From assembly GCF_036084755.1 (NCBI RefSeq), contig NZ_CP107968.1:4557501-4621500 (forward strand): a DNA stretch of 64,000 bases, in the 5' to 3' direction. Of the stretch, positions 33,830-43,700 are shown piece by piece. The position numbers were made by a program, and so were the translations under genes. Origin of the DNA: Streptomyces sp. NBC_00370 (GTDB taxonomy: Bacteria; Actinomycetota; Actinomycetes; Streptomycetales; Streptomycetaceae). Every line of letters begins with the position of its first letter. Within the stretch, counting starts at the first letter, position 1. Under the pieces are notes generated by a model. That model saw only the letters and a program-made list of their open reading frames with translations. It searched no databases and was not told the origin of the DNA.

Positions 33830-35356
33830 GTGCCTCGTGGTGATGGACGACTCAACCACGACCTGCTCCCCGGTGAGAAGGGCCCCCAAGACGCCTGCGG
33901 CGTCTTCGGAGTCTGGGCCCCGGGTGAAGAGGTCGCCAAGCTCACCTACTTCGGACTGTATGCCCTGCAGCACCGTGGACAGGAGTCCGCGGGCATCGCA
34001 GTGAGCAACGGGTCCCAGATCCTGGTTTTCAAGGACATGGGCCTCGTCTCACAGGTCTTCGACGAAACGTCCCTCGGCTCTCTCCAGGGCCATATCGCGG
34101 TGGGCCATGCCCGCTACTCCACCACCGGAGCCTCGGTGTGGGAGAACGCGCAGCCGACCTTCCGGGCCACGGCCCACGGCTCCATCGCGCTCGGTCACAA
34201 CGGAAACCTGGTCAACACCGCCGAGCTCGCCGAGCTCGTCGCCGAACTCCCCAGGGAGAACGGCCGTGCGACGCGGGTCGCGGCCACCAACGACACCGAC
34301 CTGGTCACGGCTTTGCTGGCCTGCCAGACGGACGAGGACGGCAAGTTCCTCACCGTCGAAGAGGCGGCGCCCAAGGTGCTGCCCCAGGTCAAGGGTGCCT
34401 TCTCGCTCGTCTACATGGACGAGCACACCCTGTACGCGGCCCGTGACCCGCAGGGCATCCGCCCGCTGGTCCTCGGCCGTCTCGAGCGCGGCTGGGTCGT
34501 CGCCTCCGAGAGCGCCGCTCTCGACATCTGCGGCGCCTCCTACGTGCGCGAGATCGAGCCCGGCGAGTTCATCGCCATCGACGAGAACGGTCTGCGCTCG
34601 TCGCGATTCGCGGAAGCGAAGCCCAAGGGCTGCGTTTTCGAGTACGTCTATCTGGCGCGTCCCGATACGGACATCGCCGGCCGGAACGTCTATCTGTCCC
34701 GGGTGGAAATGGGCCGGAAACTGGCGCGGGAGGCCCCGGTCGAGGCGGATCTGGTCATAGCGACACCGGAATCCGGCACTCCGGCGGCCATCGGCTATGC
34801 CGAGGCCAGCGGGATCCCGTACGGCTCGGGCCTGGTGAAGAACGCGTACGTGGGCCGGACCTTCATCCAGCCCTCACAGACCATCCGCCAGCTGGGCATC
34901 CGGCTGAAGCTCAACCCGCTCAAGGAAGTCATCCGCGGCAAGCGCCTCGTGGTCGTCGACGACTCGATCGTCCGCGGCAACACCCAGCGCGCGCTGGTGA
35001 AGATGCTCCGCGAGGCGGGCGCGGCCGAGATCCACATCAGGATCTCCTCGCCCCCGGTGAAGTGGCCGTGCTTCTTCGGCATCGACTTCGCCACCCGCGC
35101 CGAGCTGATCGCCAACGGGATGTCCATCGAGGAGATCGGCACCTCGCTCGGCGCCGACTCGCTCTCGTACATCTCCATCGACGGGATGATCGAGGCGACC
35201 ACGATCGACAAGCCCAATCTCTGCCGGGCCTGCTTCGACGGCGAGTACCCGATGGATCTCCCCGACCCGGAACTGCTCGGCAAGCAGCTCCTGGAGACCG
35301 AGCTGGCCGCAGGGCCGGCCGACACGGCGGCGAGCGACGCCCTGCGCCGCCCGTAG
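33830..35356 (+). CDS. purF: Amidophosphoribosyltransferase
   Basis: A 508-residue enzyme for the first committed step of purine synthesis. The N-terminal nucleophile is Cys23 in DACGVFG, so 22 residues form a propeptide. The glutaminase part shows YALQHRGQESAGIA and ATNDTDLV; the PRTase part has the PRPP loop VVVDDSIVRGNT. GTG start. The Cys ligands of the iron-sulfur cluster (CFFGID and NLCRACFDGEYP) are visible, so this is the cluster-containing, Bacillus-type enzyme. Confidence 0.97.
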   Translation: MPRGDGRLNHDLLPGEKGPQDACGVFGVWAPGEEVAKLTYFGLYALQHRGQESAGIAVSNGSQILVFKDMGLVSQVFDETSLGSLQGHIAVGHARYSTTGASVWENAQPTFRATAHGSIALGHNGNLVNTAELAELVAELPRENGRATRVAATNDTDLVTALLACQTDEDGKFLTVEEAAPKVLPQVKGAFSLVYMDEHTLYAARDPQGIRPLVLGRLERGWVVASESAALDICGASYVREIEPGEFIAIDENGLRSSRFAEAKPKGCVFEYVYLARPDTDIAGRNVYLSRVEMGRKLAREAPVEADLVIATPESGTPAAIGYAEASGIPYGSGLVKNAYVGRTFIQPSQTIRQLGIRLKLNPLKEVIRGKRLVVVDDSIVRGNTQRALVKMLREAGAAEIHIRISSPPVKWPCFFGIDFATRAELIANGMSIEEIGTSLGADSLSYISIDGMIEATTIDKPNLCRACFDGEYPMDLPDPELLGKQLLETELAAGPADTAASDALRRP

Positions 35357-35445
35357 CGGTACCCCGCGGGGCTGGGCGGAGCCCGGTCCCGCGTCCTCTC
35401 CCGCCCTGTACGACGCTCCGTACGACGACACGAAGGTTTCCAGCC

Positions 35446-36525
35446 ATGCCTGCCACGCCCGATACGACAACTGGTGCCAGCTATGCCGCCGCTGGCGTCG
35501 ACATCGAGGCCGGTGACCGCGCCGTCGAGCTCATGAAGGAGTGGGTCAGGAAGACCCGGCGCCCCGAGGTGCTCGGTGGCATCGGCGGCTTCGCCGGTCT
35601 CTTCGACGCCTCGGCGCTCAAGCGCTACGAGCGGCCGCTGCTGGCCTCGGCGACCGACGGTGTCGGTACGAAGGTCGACCTCGCCCGCCGGATGGGCGTG
35701 TACGACACGATCGGCCACGACCTCGTCGGGATGGTCGTCGACGACCTGGTGGTCTGCGGCGCCGAGCCGCTCTTCATGACCGACTACATCTGCGTCGGCA
35801 AGGTTCATCCCGAGCGTGTCGCCGCCATCGTCAAGGGCATCGCCGAAGGCTGTGTGCTGGCGGGCTGCGCGCTGGTCGGCGGCGAGACCGCCGAACACCC
35901 GGGGCTGCTCGGCGAGGACGACTTCGACGTCGCGGGCGCGGGTACGGGCGTGGTCGAGGCGGACCGGCTGCTCGGCGCGGATCGTATCCGCACGGGTGAC
36001 GCGGTGATCGCCATGGCGTCCTCCGGTCTTCACTCGAACGGGTACTCGCTGGTGCGGCATGTGGTCTTCGACCGGGCCGGCTGGGCGCTGGAGCGCGAGG
36101 TCGAGGAGTTCGGCAGGACCCTCGGCGAGGAGCTGCTGGAGCCCACCAAGATCTACTCGCTGGACTGTCTGGCGCTGACCAGGACCACCGAGGTGCACGC
36201 TTTCAGCCATGTCACGGGCGGTGGACTCGCGGCGAACCTGGCCCGGGTGGTGCCGGACGGGCTGCACGCGACCGTCGACCGGTCGACCTGGCAGCCGGGT
36301 CCGATCTTCGATGTCGTCGGTGCGGCGGGCCAGGTCGAGCGCCTGGAGCTGGAGAAGACGCTGAACATGGGCGTCGGCATGATCGCCGTCGTGCCGGCCG
36401 ACTCGGCGGACGCGGCGCTGGACACCCTCGCCGACCGCGGGGTCGACGCCTGGGTCGCGGGAGAGATCACCGAGCGCGGTGGACATGCCACCGGAGCCGC
36501 CCTGACAGGCGACTACCGCAGCTGA
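35446..36525 (+). CDS. purM: AIR synthetase (FGAM cyclo-ligase)
   Basis: A 359-residue enzyme converting FGAM to AIR. Marks are YAAAGVDIEAGDRAV near the start, LLASATDGVGTKVDLA, GHDLVGMVVDDLVVCGAEPLF, ALVGGETAEHPG, and ASSGLHSNGYSLVR. ATG start with a GAAGG upstream. It follows purF by 90 nt and is likely co-transcribed. Confidence 0.97.
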   Translation: MPATPDTTTGASYAAAGVDIEAGDRAVELMKEWVRKTRRPEVLGGIGGFAGLFDASALKRYERPLLASATDGVGTKVDLARRMGVYDTIGHDLVGMVVDDLVVCGAEPLFMTDYICVGKVHPERVAAIVKGIAEGCVLAGCALVGGETAEHPGLLGEDDFDVAGAGTGVVEADRLLGADRIRTGDAVIAMASSGLHSNGYSLVRHVVFDRAGWALEREVEEFGRTLGEELLEPTKIYSLDCLALTRTTEVHAFSHVTGGGLAANLARVVPDGLHATVDRSTWQPGPIFDVVGAAGQVERLELEKTLNMGVGMIAVVPADSADAALDTLADRGVDAWVAGEITERGGHATGAALTGDYRS

Positions 36526-36580
36526 TCAGCGAGTGCTGTCCTCCGGGACGGCGCCCGTCATGCCGCGGGGCAGCACAGAA

Positions 36581-36610
36581 CCCGGTCCAGGACTACGGCC
36601 CCGGACCGGG
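36581..36610. terminator. Terminator between purM and the DUF3073 gene
   Basis: CCCGGTCC (36581-36588) and GGACCGGG (36603-36610) form an 8-bp stem with a 14-nt loop between convergent genes. Confidence 0.6.
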
Positions 36611-36643
36611 CCACTGTGAGGAACTGCTGGAGGTATCCAGACG

Positions 36644-36895
36644 TCAAGCGCCGCGGCGCTGAGCCGAGGGTCCGGACTCGTCGTCCTCGTCCTCGTCGTC
36701 GTTGTAACGATCCGCGTACTGTGCGTACGGGTCATCTTCCTCTTCGTCATCCTCGAACGGCTCCGCGTTCGGCGGTTGACTTGTCGGAGATGCGCCCAGC
36801 TCGCTGGCCAGACGCGACAGATCCGTCCCGCCGCTGTTGTACTTCAGCTGGCGGGCGACCTTCGTCTGCTTGGCCTTGGCCCGGCCGCGCCCCAT
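36644..36895 (-). CDS. DUF3073 protein
   Basis: An 83-residue actinobacterial protein. It begins MGRGRAKAKQTKVARQLKY, a basic segment, and ends in a very acidic Asp/Glu-rich tail. That bipolar pattern is typical for DUF3073. Function unknown; nucleic-acid binding is a guess from the basic head. ATG chosen instead of an upstream one because the family starts here. Confidence 0.88.
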   Translation of the reverse strand: MGRGRAKAKQTKVARQLKYNSGGTDLSRLASELGASPTSQPPNAEPFEDDEEEDDPYAQYADRYNDDEDEDDESGPSAQRRGA

Positions 36896-37151
36896 GGCTC
36901 GACCCCCTCGGTGACGGGGCTCGACGGCCCCAGAGTCTTGACACGCGTTCATGTTTCAGAACGAGCTCTCCTCGGAGAGACCCGTCCGTAGGGCTTCAAC
37001 GGTACCTGCTTCCGCGGCCATACGGTACGCCGCCCGCATGACGCGCCTCGGCGCTCGACCGGCGAGACGCCCCGTCCTCGCTGGTCAGCTGCGATTTTAA
37101 CCTCTTCTTGAGGGCGACCCGCCCGGCCGGGGTGAGTCACGTCTCCCCGGG

Positions 37152-38234
37152 TCAGCCCGCGCGCCCCGCAGCCATCCGCTGCTCGGCGATCCGGTCGGCG
37201 GCGGCAGCCGGCGGAATGCCATCGCTATTCGCACGTGCGAAGATCGAAAGAGTGGTGTCGAAGATCTTCGCCGCCTTCGCGCGGCACCGCTCGAAGTCGA
37301 AGCCGTGCAGCTCGTCGGCGACCTGGATCACCCCGCCCGCGTTCACCACGTAGTCCGGCGCGTAGAGGATCCCGCGGTCGGCGAGGTCCTTCTCGACACC
37401 GGGGTGGGCGAGCTGGTTGTTGGCGGCTCCGCACACCACCTTCGCGGTCAGCACGGGCACGGACACGTCGTTCAGCGCGCCGCCGAGCGCGCACGGCGCG
37501 TACACGTCGAGACCCTCGGTACGAATCAGCGCCTCGTTGTCGACGACGACCCTGACCTCCGGATGCCGATCGGTGATCCGGGCGACCGACTCGGCCCGTA
37601 CGTCCGTGACGACGACCTGCGCGCCGTCCTCCAGCAGGTGCTCCACCAGGTGATGACCGACCTTGCCGACGCCGGCGACGCCGACCGTACGGCCGCGCAG
37701 CGAGGGATCGCCCCACTGCCGCTCCGCGCTGGCCCGCATGCCCTGGAAGACCCCGAAGGCGGTCAGTACGGACGAGTCGCCCGCGCCGCCGTTCTCGGGG
37801 GAGCGTCCGGTCGTCCACGCGCACTCGCGCGCCACGACGTCCATGTCGGCGACGTACGTGCCCACGTCGCAGGCCGTCACGTACCGGCCGCCGAGCGACG
37901 CCACGCACCGGCCGTACGCCAGCAGCAGTTCCTCGCTCTTGACCAGGTCGGGATCGCCGATGATCACGGCCTTGCCGCCGCCGTGGTCGAGCCCGGCCAG
38001 CGCGTTCTTGTACGACATGCCACGGGAGAGGTTCAGCGCGTCGGCGACGGCGGCTTCCTCGGACGCGTACGGGTAGAAGCGGGTGCCGCCGAGGGCCGGG
38101 CCCAGGGCGGTGGAGTGGATGGCGATCACGGCCTTGAGGCCGCTCGCGCGGTCCTGGCAGAGCACGACCTGCTCATGGCCCCCCTGGTCCGATCGGAACA
38201 GGGTGTGCAGGACGCCGTCGGTCACATCGGTCAC
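37152..38234 (-). CDS. vdh: Valine/leucine dehydrogenase
   Basis: A 360-residue NAD-dependent dehydrogenase of branched-chain amino acids, which feeds 2-oxoacids into antibiotic precursors in Streptomyces. Marks are GPALGGTRFYPYASEEAAVADAL, catalytic Lys region AGLDHGGGKAVIIGDP, and NAD loop GVAGVGKVGHHL. GTG is chosen as start (VTDVTDGVLHTLF); the upstream open frame is not conserved. It is divergent from the next gene and follows DUF3073 in reverse. Confidence 0.93.
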   Translation of the reverse strand: MTDVTDGVLHTLFRSDQGGHEQVVLCQDRASGLKAVIAIHSTALGPALGGTRFYPYASEEAAVADALNLSRGMSYKNALAGLDHGGGKAVIIGDPDLVKSEELLLAYGRCVASLGGRYVTACDVGTYVADMDVVARECAWTTGRSPENGGAGDSSVLTAFGVFQGMRASAERQWGDPSLRGRTVGVAGVGKVGHHLVEHLLEDGAQVVVTDVRAESVARITDRHPEVRVVVDNEALIRTEGLDVYAPCALGGALNDVSVPVLTAKVVCGAANNQLAHPGVEKDLADRGILYAPDYVVNAGGVIQVADELHGFDFERCRAKAAKIFDTTLSIFARANSDGIPPAAAADRIAEQRMAAGRAG

Positions 38235-38389
38235 GGTGGTGACTCCCAAGTACGAAGCGGCGGGGATCGGCCCCTCCGTGGGTGTGGGAGGGACCAGTTG
38301 GGGTTGAGAGTAAGTCTTACCCCGGCGTAGATCAGCCGCAGTGCGGAGGATCACCCTCTCGTGCGCCCTGGGCGTGGGACGATTCCGGC

Positions 38390-39271
38390 ATGCCAGCGGT
38401 GTCTTCGGTTCTCGTCCCTTACACGTCCTACCTGCGGGTGTACGAGCCGCTGGCCGCCTTTCCCGAACCGGAGAGGAGTCACTGGGCCGAGTACGCCCGG
38501 CGCGGCCGTACGCCCACCGTCCAGGACGAACTGCGCCGCGCCCTGGCGGACTTGCTGCCCACCCCGCCGGTGCCCGTGCCGGTGCACGAGAGCGCGGACG
38601 CGTTCGTGACCGAGGTGGACGGGGTGGTCTGCGTCTGCCCGTGGCGGACCCGGCTGCGCGGCTGGCTCGCCCTGGAGGAGCTGGCCGACGTCCTGCCGCT
38701 GCCGCTGCTGGACGCGGTGCTGCCCGCCGTGGTGCGGGTCCAGGCGAGCGCGGACTACGAGCGCTGGCGCGAGCGGAACCCGGACGCGCGGCCGTGGATC
38801 AGGACGGGTGTCTGGCAGGTGCCGGTCCGCTGGTTCACGCTCTTCTCTGACGACGAGCGGACGTACGAGCCGGGTGAGCCGGCGAAGCCCGGGGAGCCGG
38901 GGGAGTCCGGCGCCGCCGGCCCGGGTGCGCCCGTCCTGCGCTACCGGACGCCGATGGTCCAGGCGCGGCGGCGGCTGGCGCGCGGCCTCAAGGCGCTGCG
39001 GGACAGCATCGACGACGGTCCGATGATCGAGGGTCTCGTCGACGTGGGGCGGTGGCTGGAGGAGTTCCACCCGCGGTCGCTGGTCGAGCTGGACTACGGC
39101 GGGCTCGTGCACGTGCTGTCCGAGGAGCAGCTGGCGGAGGACCGCTCAGCGGCCGATGTGGCGGCCGGGATCGCCGCGCTGCGATCAGGGGACGGCGAGC
39201 GGGCAGGAGAGGCCTACGGGCGGCTCACAGAGCGCTGGCGGGCCGTCCGTGACCGCCAGTTCGCCAACTGA
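38390..39271 (+). CDS. Conserved actinobacterial hypothetical protein
   Basis: A 293-residue soluble protein I recognise only by its place between vdh and bldC. It starts MPAVSSVLVPYTSYLRVYEPL. It contains many Trp/Arg (CPWRTRLRGWLALEEL, WIRTGVWQVPVRWFTLF), an acidic Pro/Gly-rich insertion (about 165-185) and a helical C-terminus with VELDYGGLVHVLSEEQL. No catalytic motif is visible. Divergent from vdh. Confidence 0.8.
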   Translation: MPAVSSVLVPYTSYLRVYEPLAAFPEPERSHWAEYARRGRTPTVQDELRRALADLLPTPPVPVPVHESADAFVTEVDGVVCVCPWRTRLRGWLALEELADVLPLPLLDAVLPAVVRVQASADYERWRERNPDARPWIRTGVWQVPVRWFTLFSDDERTYEPGEPAKPGEPGESGAAGPGAPVLRYRTPMVQARRRLARGLKALRDSIDDGPMIEGLVDVGRWLEEFHPRSLVELDYGGLVHVLSEEQLAEDRSAADVAAGIAALRSGDGERAGEAYGRLTERWRAVRDRQFAN

Positions 39272-39763
39272 GGGCAACGGAGACCGACGGCCCGTCAGAG
39301 GTCCTACGTCTGAAGGTCCCGATCCGGGCTTTTTTCTTAACAGGGCCTTAAGCGTGACGGACCGCACTAACAAGGGCCTTGCGCCCATCGCCCACCCTCG
39401 TGTCAAAATAGGACAAGGAGTCCGGGGAGGGTTCCTTCCGTGCCGGTACGGGCGGAATGCTCGGTATCGCACTCTATGCGGGGGTTCTGCTGACTCCTGA
39501 TCGCTCTGTGACTGATCGTTACTGTGCCGTGACTGTCCGCTATGGCATGGTCCATCGGCTTCCGCCGTTGATGAACACCTCAGAGGGCAATTCCATCGGT
39601 TTGGCCGACGTGGCTGGACGGATGGTGTAGTTGTAGTGCCGAGGACAAGCCGTTCGTCCTATAACCGACTCGGCCCGCGTCCGCCATTTCGGGCAACGTG
39701 GGTCAAGGTGCAGAATTTAGAGGAAAGAACCGAGATGGTTCGGTTCTCCCGAGGAGGCCGCTC
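39272..39763. other. Long leader/intergenic region of bldC
   Basis: The 490-nt gap has no gene. It starts with a weak terminator-like stem followed by TTTTTT (about 39319-39336). Later CCTATAAC at about 39658-39665 could be a -10 region. A hairpin (39727-39746) lies directly before the bldC ribosome site. The gap is A+T-richer than its neighbours, as expected for a promoter read by many regulators. Confidence 0.5.
39727..39746 (+). promoter_or_regulatory. Hairpin/palindrome in the bldC leader
   Basis: GAACCGA (39727-39733) and TCGGTTC (39740-39746) form a 7-bp stem with 6-nt loop, 5 nt before GAGGAGG. It may be an operator or a structure that affects translation. Confidence 0.45.
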
Positions 39764-39970
39764 ATGACCGCTCGCACCCCTGATGCCGAGCCGCTGCTGA
39801 CCCCGGCTGAGGTTGCCACGATGTTCCGTGTGGATCCGAAGACGGTCACACGCTGGGCAAAGGCAGGCAAGCTCACGTCCATCCGCACGCTCGGTGGGCA
39901 TCGCCGGTATCGCGAGGCAGAGGTTCGCGCACTGCTTGCGGGTATTCCGCAGCAGCGTAGCGAAGCTTGA
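39764..39970 (+). CDS. bldC: Developmental regulator BldC
   Basis: A 68-residue MerR-type winged-helix protein that lacks the dimerization and ligand parts of MerR. It shows LLTPAEVATMFRVDPKTVTRWAKAGKL, then the wing IRTLGGHRRYREAEVRALL. Its length and sequence fit BldC, which binds direct repeats cooperatively and sets the timing of Streptomyces sporulation genes. ATG has GAGGAGG upstream. Its transcript may reach a terminator 190 nt later. Confidence 0.95.
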   Translation: MTARTPDAEPLLTPAEVATMFRVDPKTVTRWAKAGKLTSIRTLGGHRRYREAEVRALLAGIPQQRSEA

Positions 39971-40159
39971 TCAACAGATTAGGGATCAACACGCACAACC
40001 TGTTCCACACGCACCACTTGTTCCACCAGTACCGCCAGCACCATAAGCACGCAGGGACAACAGCCGGGTTCCCCCAACACGGTCGTCCCGACTGACAGCT
40101 CCATACGACGGGCGCCTGCCCCAACAGGCTCCGTACCCAAGCAACATGGGTAAGTCGTC

Positions 40160-40199
40160 GATCGCGCTGGACTCCGCCGGGTCCAGCGCGATCTTTTTT
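40160..40199 (+). terminator. Strong Rho-independent terminator
   Basis: A 13-bp perfect stem (40160-40172 with 40181-40193) and 8-nt loop are followed by six T. It reads plus and ends bldC or a transcript from the 190-nt gap 39971-40159, which has no open frame. Confidence 0.85.
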
Positions 40200-40435
40200 G
40201 TGCGCCTGTGGGGACCCTTGGTGGGTGAGTACAATTGCACATATTAAATTGCCGGATTGTAGGAAGGGTGTAAGAACGCCCATTCCAGAAAAACCTGAGG
40301 TGACTACCGTCACACTGCACGCCTCTTGCCAACGTCGGGCAGAGGGTGGTTGGCGGATGGCCGGGCCGTCGTCGCAGCCGCCCGTACTGGCTACAGATGC
40401 TTGATTACTCGGGTCGGCCCGGGGCGGTCAATACG

Positions 40436-40473
40436 CAGAAGAGCCCGCATCCGATCGGATGCGGGCCCTTCTG
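40436..40473. terminator. Palindromic hairpin in the bldC-tRNA gap
   Basis: A 24-bp perfect palindrome (40443-40466) is extended by CAGAAG/CTTCTG flanks with one mismatch. The stretch before it (40200-40435) holds no gene but an A+T-rich spot (about 40229-40262), so it could end a short plus-strand RNA. Confidence 0.55.
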
Positions 40474-40504
40474 CGCGGTCTGCGGGGTGGCGACTCCGAG
40501 TATG

Positions 40505-40540
40505 CGAAGAGCCCGCGTTCGTGAGAACGCGGGCTCTTCG
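40505..40540 (-). terminator. Terminator of tRNA-Asp
   Basis: A 16-bp perfect stem (40505-40520 with 40525-40540) and 4-nt loop lie 6 nt past the tRNA 3' end on its strand. Confidence 0.75.
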
Positions 40541-40546
40541 GTGATG

Positions 40547-40621
40547 CGGTCCTGACGGGATTTGAACCCGCGGCCTCCACCTTGACAGGGTGGCGAGCAC
40601 TCCAAGCTGCTCCACAGGACC
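40547..40621 (-). tRNA. tRNA-Asp(GTC), first copy
   Basis: The 75-nt cloverleaf on the minus strand has acceptor GGTCCTG/CAGGACC, anticodon loop CTGTCAAGG (GTC) and T-loop TTCAAAT. It is identical to the copy at 44871 on the other side of hrpA. Confidence 0.93.
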
Positions 40622-40722
40622 TTGTTCCGCTGCCCCTTGGCGGCGGCTGCGAAGACAGACTCTACAGCAGCTCAGAGGGTCCGGTCGAACTCACTCCGGG
40701 CGATGGCGGCGTTACGCGCGAC

Positions 40723-43700
40723 CTACGGCGCCGCCGCGTCGATCGCCTTCACGATCCGCTTGTCCGAGACCGGCTGGGCCGTGCCCAGGGCGTGGGCGAA
40801 ATAGCTCACCCGCAGCTCCTCGATCATCCAGCGGATGTCCAGGACCTCGCGCGGCACCGGCCTGCCCTGCGGCAGCTGTTCCAGCAGCCAGGCGTACTCG
40901 TCCTGCATCTCGTGGACCTTCTCCATGCGCGTCGTGTCGCGCTGGACGTTGGTCGGCATCTGCTGCAGCCGGCGGTCCACGGCGACCAGATAGCGCATCA
41001 GGTCCGGCAGCCTCGGCAGCCCGGTGCGGGTGACGAAGCCGGCCGGCATGAGCGCCGCCAGCTGGTCCTTGACGTCCTGGGCGTTGTTGATGAGCACCAG
41101 GCTGTTCGTGGACTTCAGCCGGCGCTCGCACGCCTGCCAGGCCGCCAGGATCTGCTGGACCTGGCCGACGGTACGGACCGTCGCGTCCACGAGATCGGCG
41201 CGGACCTTGTCGTACAGCTTGCGGAAGGACTCCTCGTCCCACGCGGGGCCGCCGTGGTCGGCGATCAGCTTGTCCGCCGCCGCCGTGGCGCAGTCCTCGA
41301 ACAGCGCCTGGACGGAGCCGTGCGGATTGCGGGACAGCGCCAGCTTGTGCTGGTTGGTGAGCTTGTCCGAGGCGAACTTGGCAGGGCTGACCGGGATGTT
41401 GAGCAGGATCAGCCGCCGCGTCCCCGCCCACATCGCCTGCTGCTGCTCCGCTTCCGTGTCGAAGAGCCGTACGGCGACGCTGTCGCCCCGGTCGACCAGC
41501 GCCGGGTACGCCTTGACCGGCTGCCCCGCCCTGCGCGTCTCGAAGATCCGTACGAGCGTGCCGATGGTCCAGTCGGTCAGGCCCGTGCGCTCGATGGTCT
41601 CGCCGCCCGAGCGCTCGGCGGTCGCCGCAGCGGCCTTCGAGAGCGCCTGGCGGGCCTTGGGCCGCAGTTGCAGCTTCAGCTCGTCCAGATCCTTCGACTC
41701 GGCGATCTTGCGCCGTCGTTCGTCCACGATCCGGAACGTGATCTTGAGGTGGTCCGGCACCCGGCCCAGATCGAAGTCGTCGCCCGTGACGGGCACGCCC
41801 ACCATCCGCTGGAGTTCCCGCGCCAGCGTGACCGGCAGCGGCTCCTGGAGCGGTACGGCGCGGTCCAGGAACGCCTCCGCGTAGTTCGGCGCCGGTACGT
41901 AGTGCCGGCGGATCGGCTTGGGCAGCGAGCGGATCAGCTCCATCACCACGTCGGCGCGCAGCCCGGGGATCTGCCAGTCGAACCCTTCCGAAGTGACCTG
42001 GTTGAGCACCTGGAGCGGTACGTGGACGGTCACCCCGTCCGCGTCGGCGCCCGGTTCGAACTGGTACGTCACCCGGAAGCTGAGCTGTCCCTGCCGCCAG
42101 GTGTCCGGATAGTCGTCCTTGGTGACCGAGCCGGCCTTCTCGTTGATGAGCATCGACCGCTCGAAGTCGAGCAGTTCCGGCTCGTCCCGCCGCTTGGCCT
42201 TCCACCAGGAGTCGAAGTGCGCCCCGGAGACGATGTCTTCGGGCACCCGCTGGTCGTAGAAGTCGTACAGCGTCTCGTCGTCCACGAGGATGTCGCGGCG
42301 CCGGGCGCGGTGCTCCAACTCCTCGACCTCGCCCAGCAATTTGCGATTGTCATGGAAAAACTGATGGTGCGTCCGCCAGTCGCCCTCGACGAGCGCGTTG
42401 CGGATGAACAGGTCGCGGGAGGCCTCCGCGTCGATCCGGCCGAAGTTGACCTTGCGCCGGTCGATGATCGGGACGCCGTACAGCGTCACCTTCTCGTACG
42501 CCATCACGGCCGCCGCGTCCTTCTCCCAGTGCGGCTCGCTGTACGTGCGCTTCAGCAGATGGCCGGCCAGCGGCTCGATCCACTCCGGCTCGACCTTCGC
42601 GTTGACCCGCGCCCACAGCCGGGACGTCTCGACCAGCTCGGCCGACATGATGAACCGCGGCGGCTTCTTGAACAGTGCCGAGCCGGGGAAGACCGCGAAC
42701 TTCGCGCTGCGCGCCCCCAGATACTCGTTCTTCGCGCCGTCCTTCACGTCCTTCATGCCGATGTGCGACAACAGCCCGGCCAGCAGCGACACATGGACGG
42801 ACTGGTCGGCGGCCGCCGTGTCCTCGTCGCCGATCTTCAGGCCCATCTGCTTGGCGACCGTGCGCAGTTGGGAGTAGATGTCCTGCCACTCCCGGATCCG
42901 CAGGAAGTTCAGGTACTCCGACTTGCACATGCGGCGGAACGCCGAGGACGACAGCGCCTTCTGCTGCTCCCGTACATAGCGCCAGAGGTTGAGGAAGGCG
43001 AGGAAGTCGGACGTCTCGTCCTTGAAGCGGGCGTGCTGCTGATCGGCCTGGGTCTGCTTCTCCGCCGGGCGCTCGCGCGGGTCCTGGATGGAGAGCGCGG
43101 CGGCGATCACCATCACCTCCCGTACGCAGCCGTTGCGGTCGGCCTCGATGACCATGCGGGCGAGGCGCGGGTCGACGGGAAGCTGGGAGAGCTTGCGCCC
43201 GAGGGGCGTCAGCTTCTTCTTCGTGTCTTTCTGTGCCGCGTCGAACGCGCCGAGTTCCTGGAGGAGTTGGACACCGTCGCGGATGTTGCGGTGGTCCGGC
43301 GGGTCGATGAAGGGGAACTTCTCGATCTCGCCGAGCCCGGCCGCCGTCATCTGGAGGATGACCGACGCCAGGTTCGTACGGAGGATCTCGGCGTCGGTGA
43401 ACTCCGGGCGCGAGGTGAAGTCGTCCTCGGAGTAGAGCCGGACGCAGATGCCGTCCGACGTACGGCCGCAGCGGCCCTTGCGCTGGTTGGCGCTCGCCTG
43501 CGAGATCCGCTCGATCGGCAGCCGCTGGACCTTGGTGCGGTGGCTGTAGCGGGAGATGCGCGCGTTGCCCGGGTCGATGACGTACTTGATGCCGGGGACG
43601 GTGAGGGACGTCTCGGCGACGTTCGTGGCGAGGACGATCCTGCGCCCGCTGTGCCGCTGGAAGACGCGGTTCTGCTCGGCGTGCGAGAGCCGGGCGTAGA

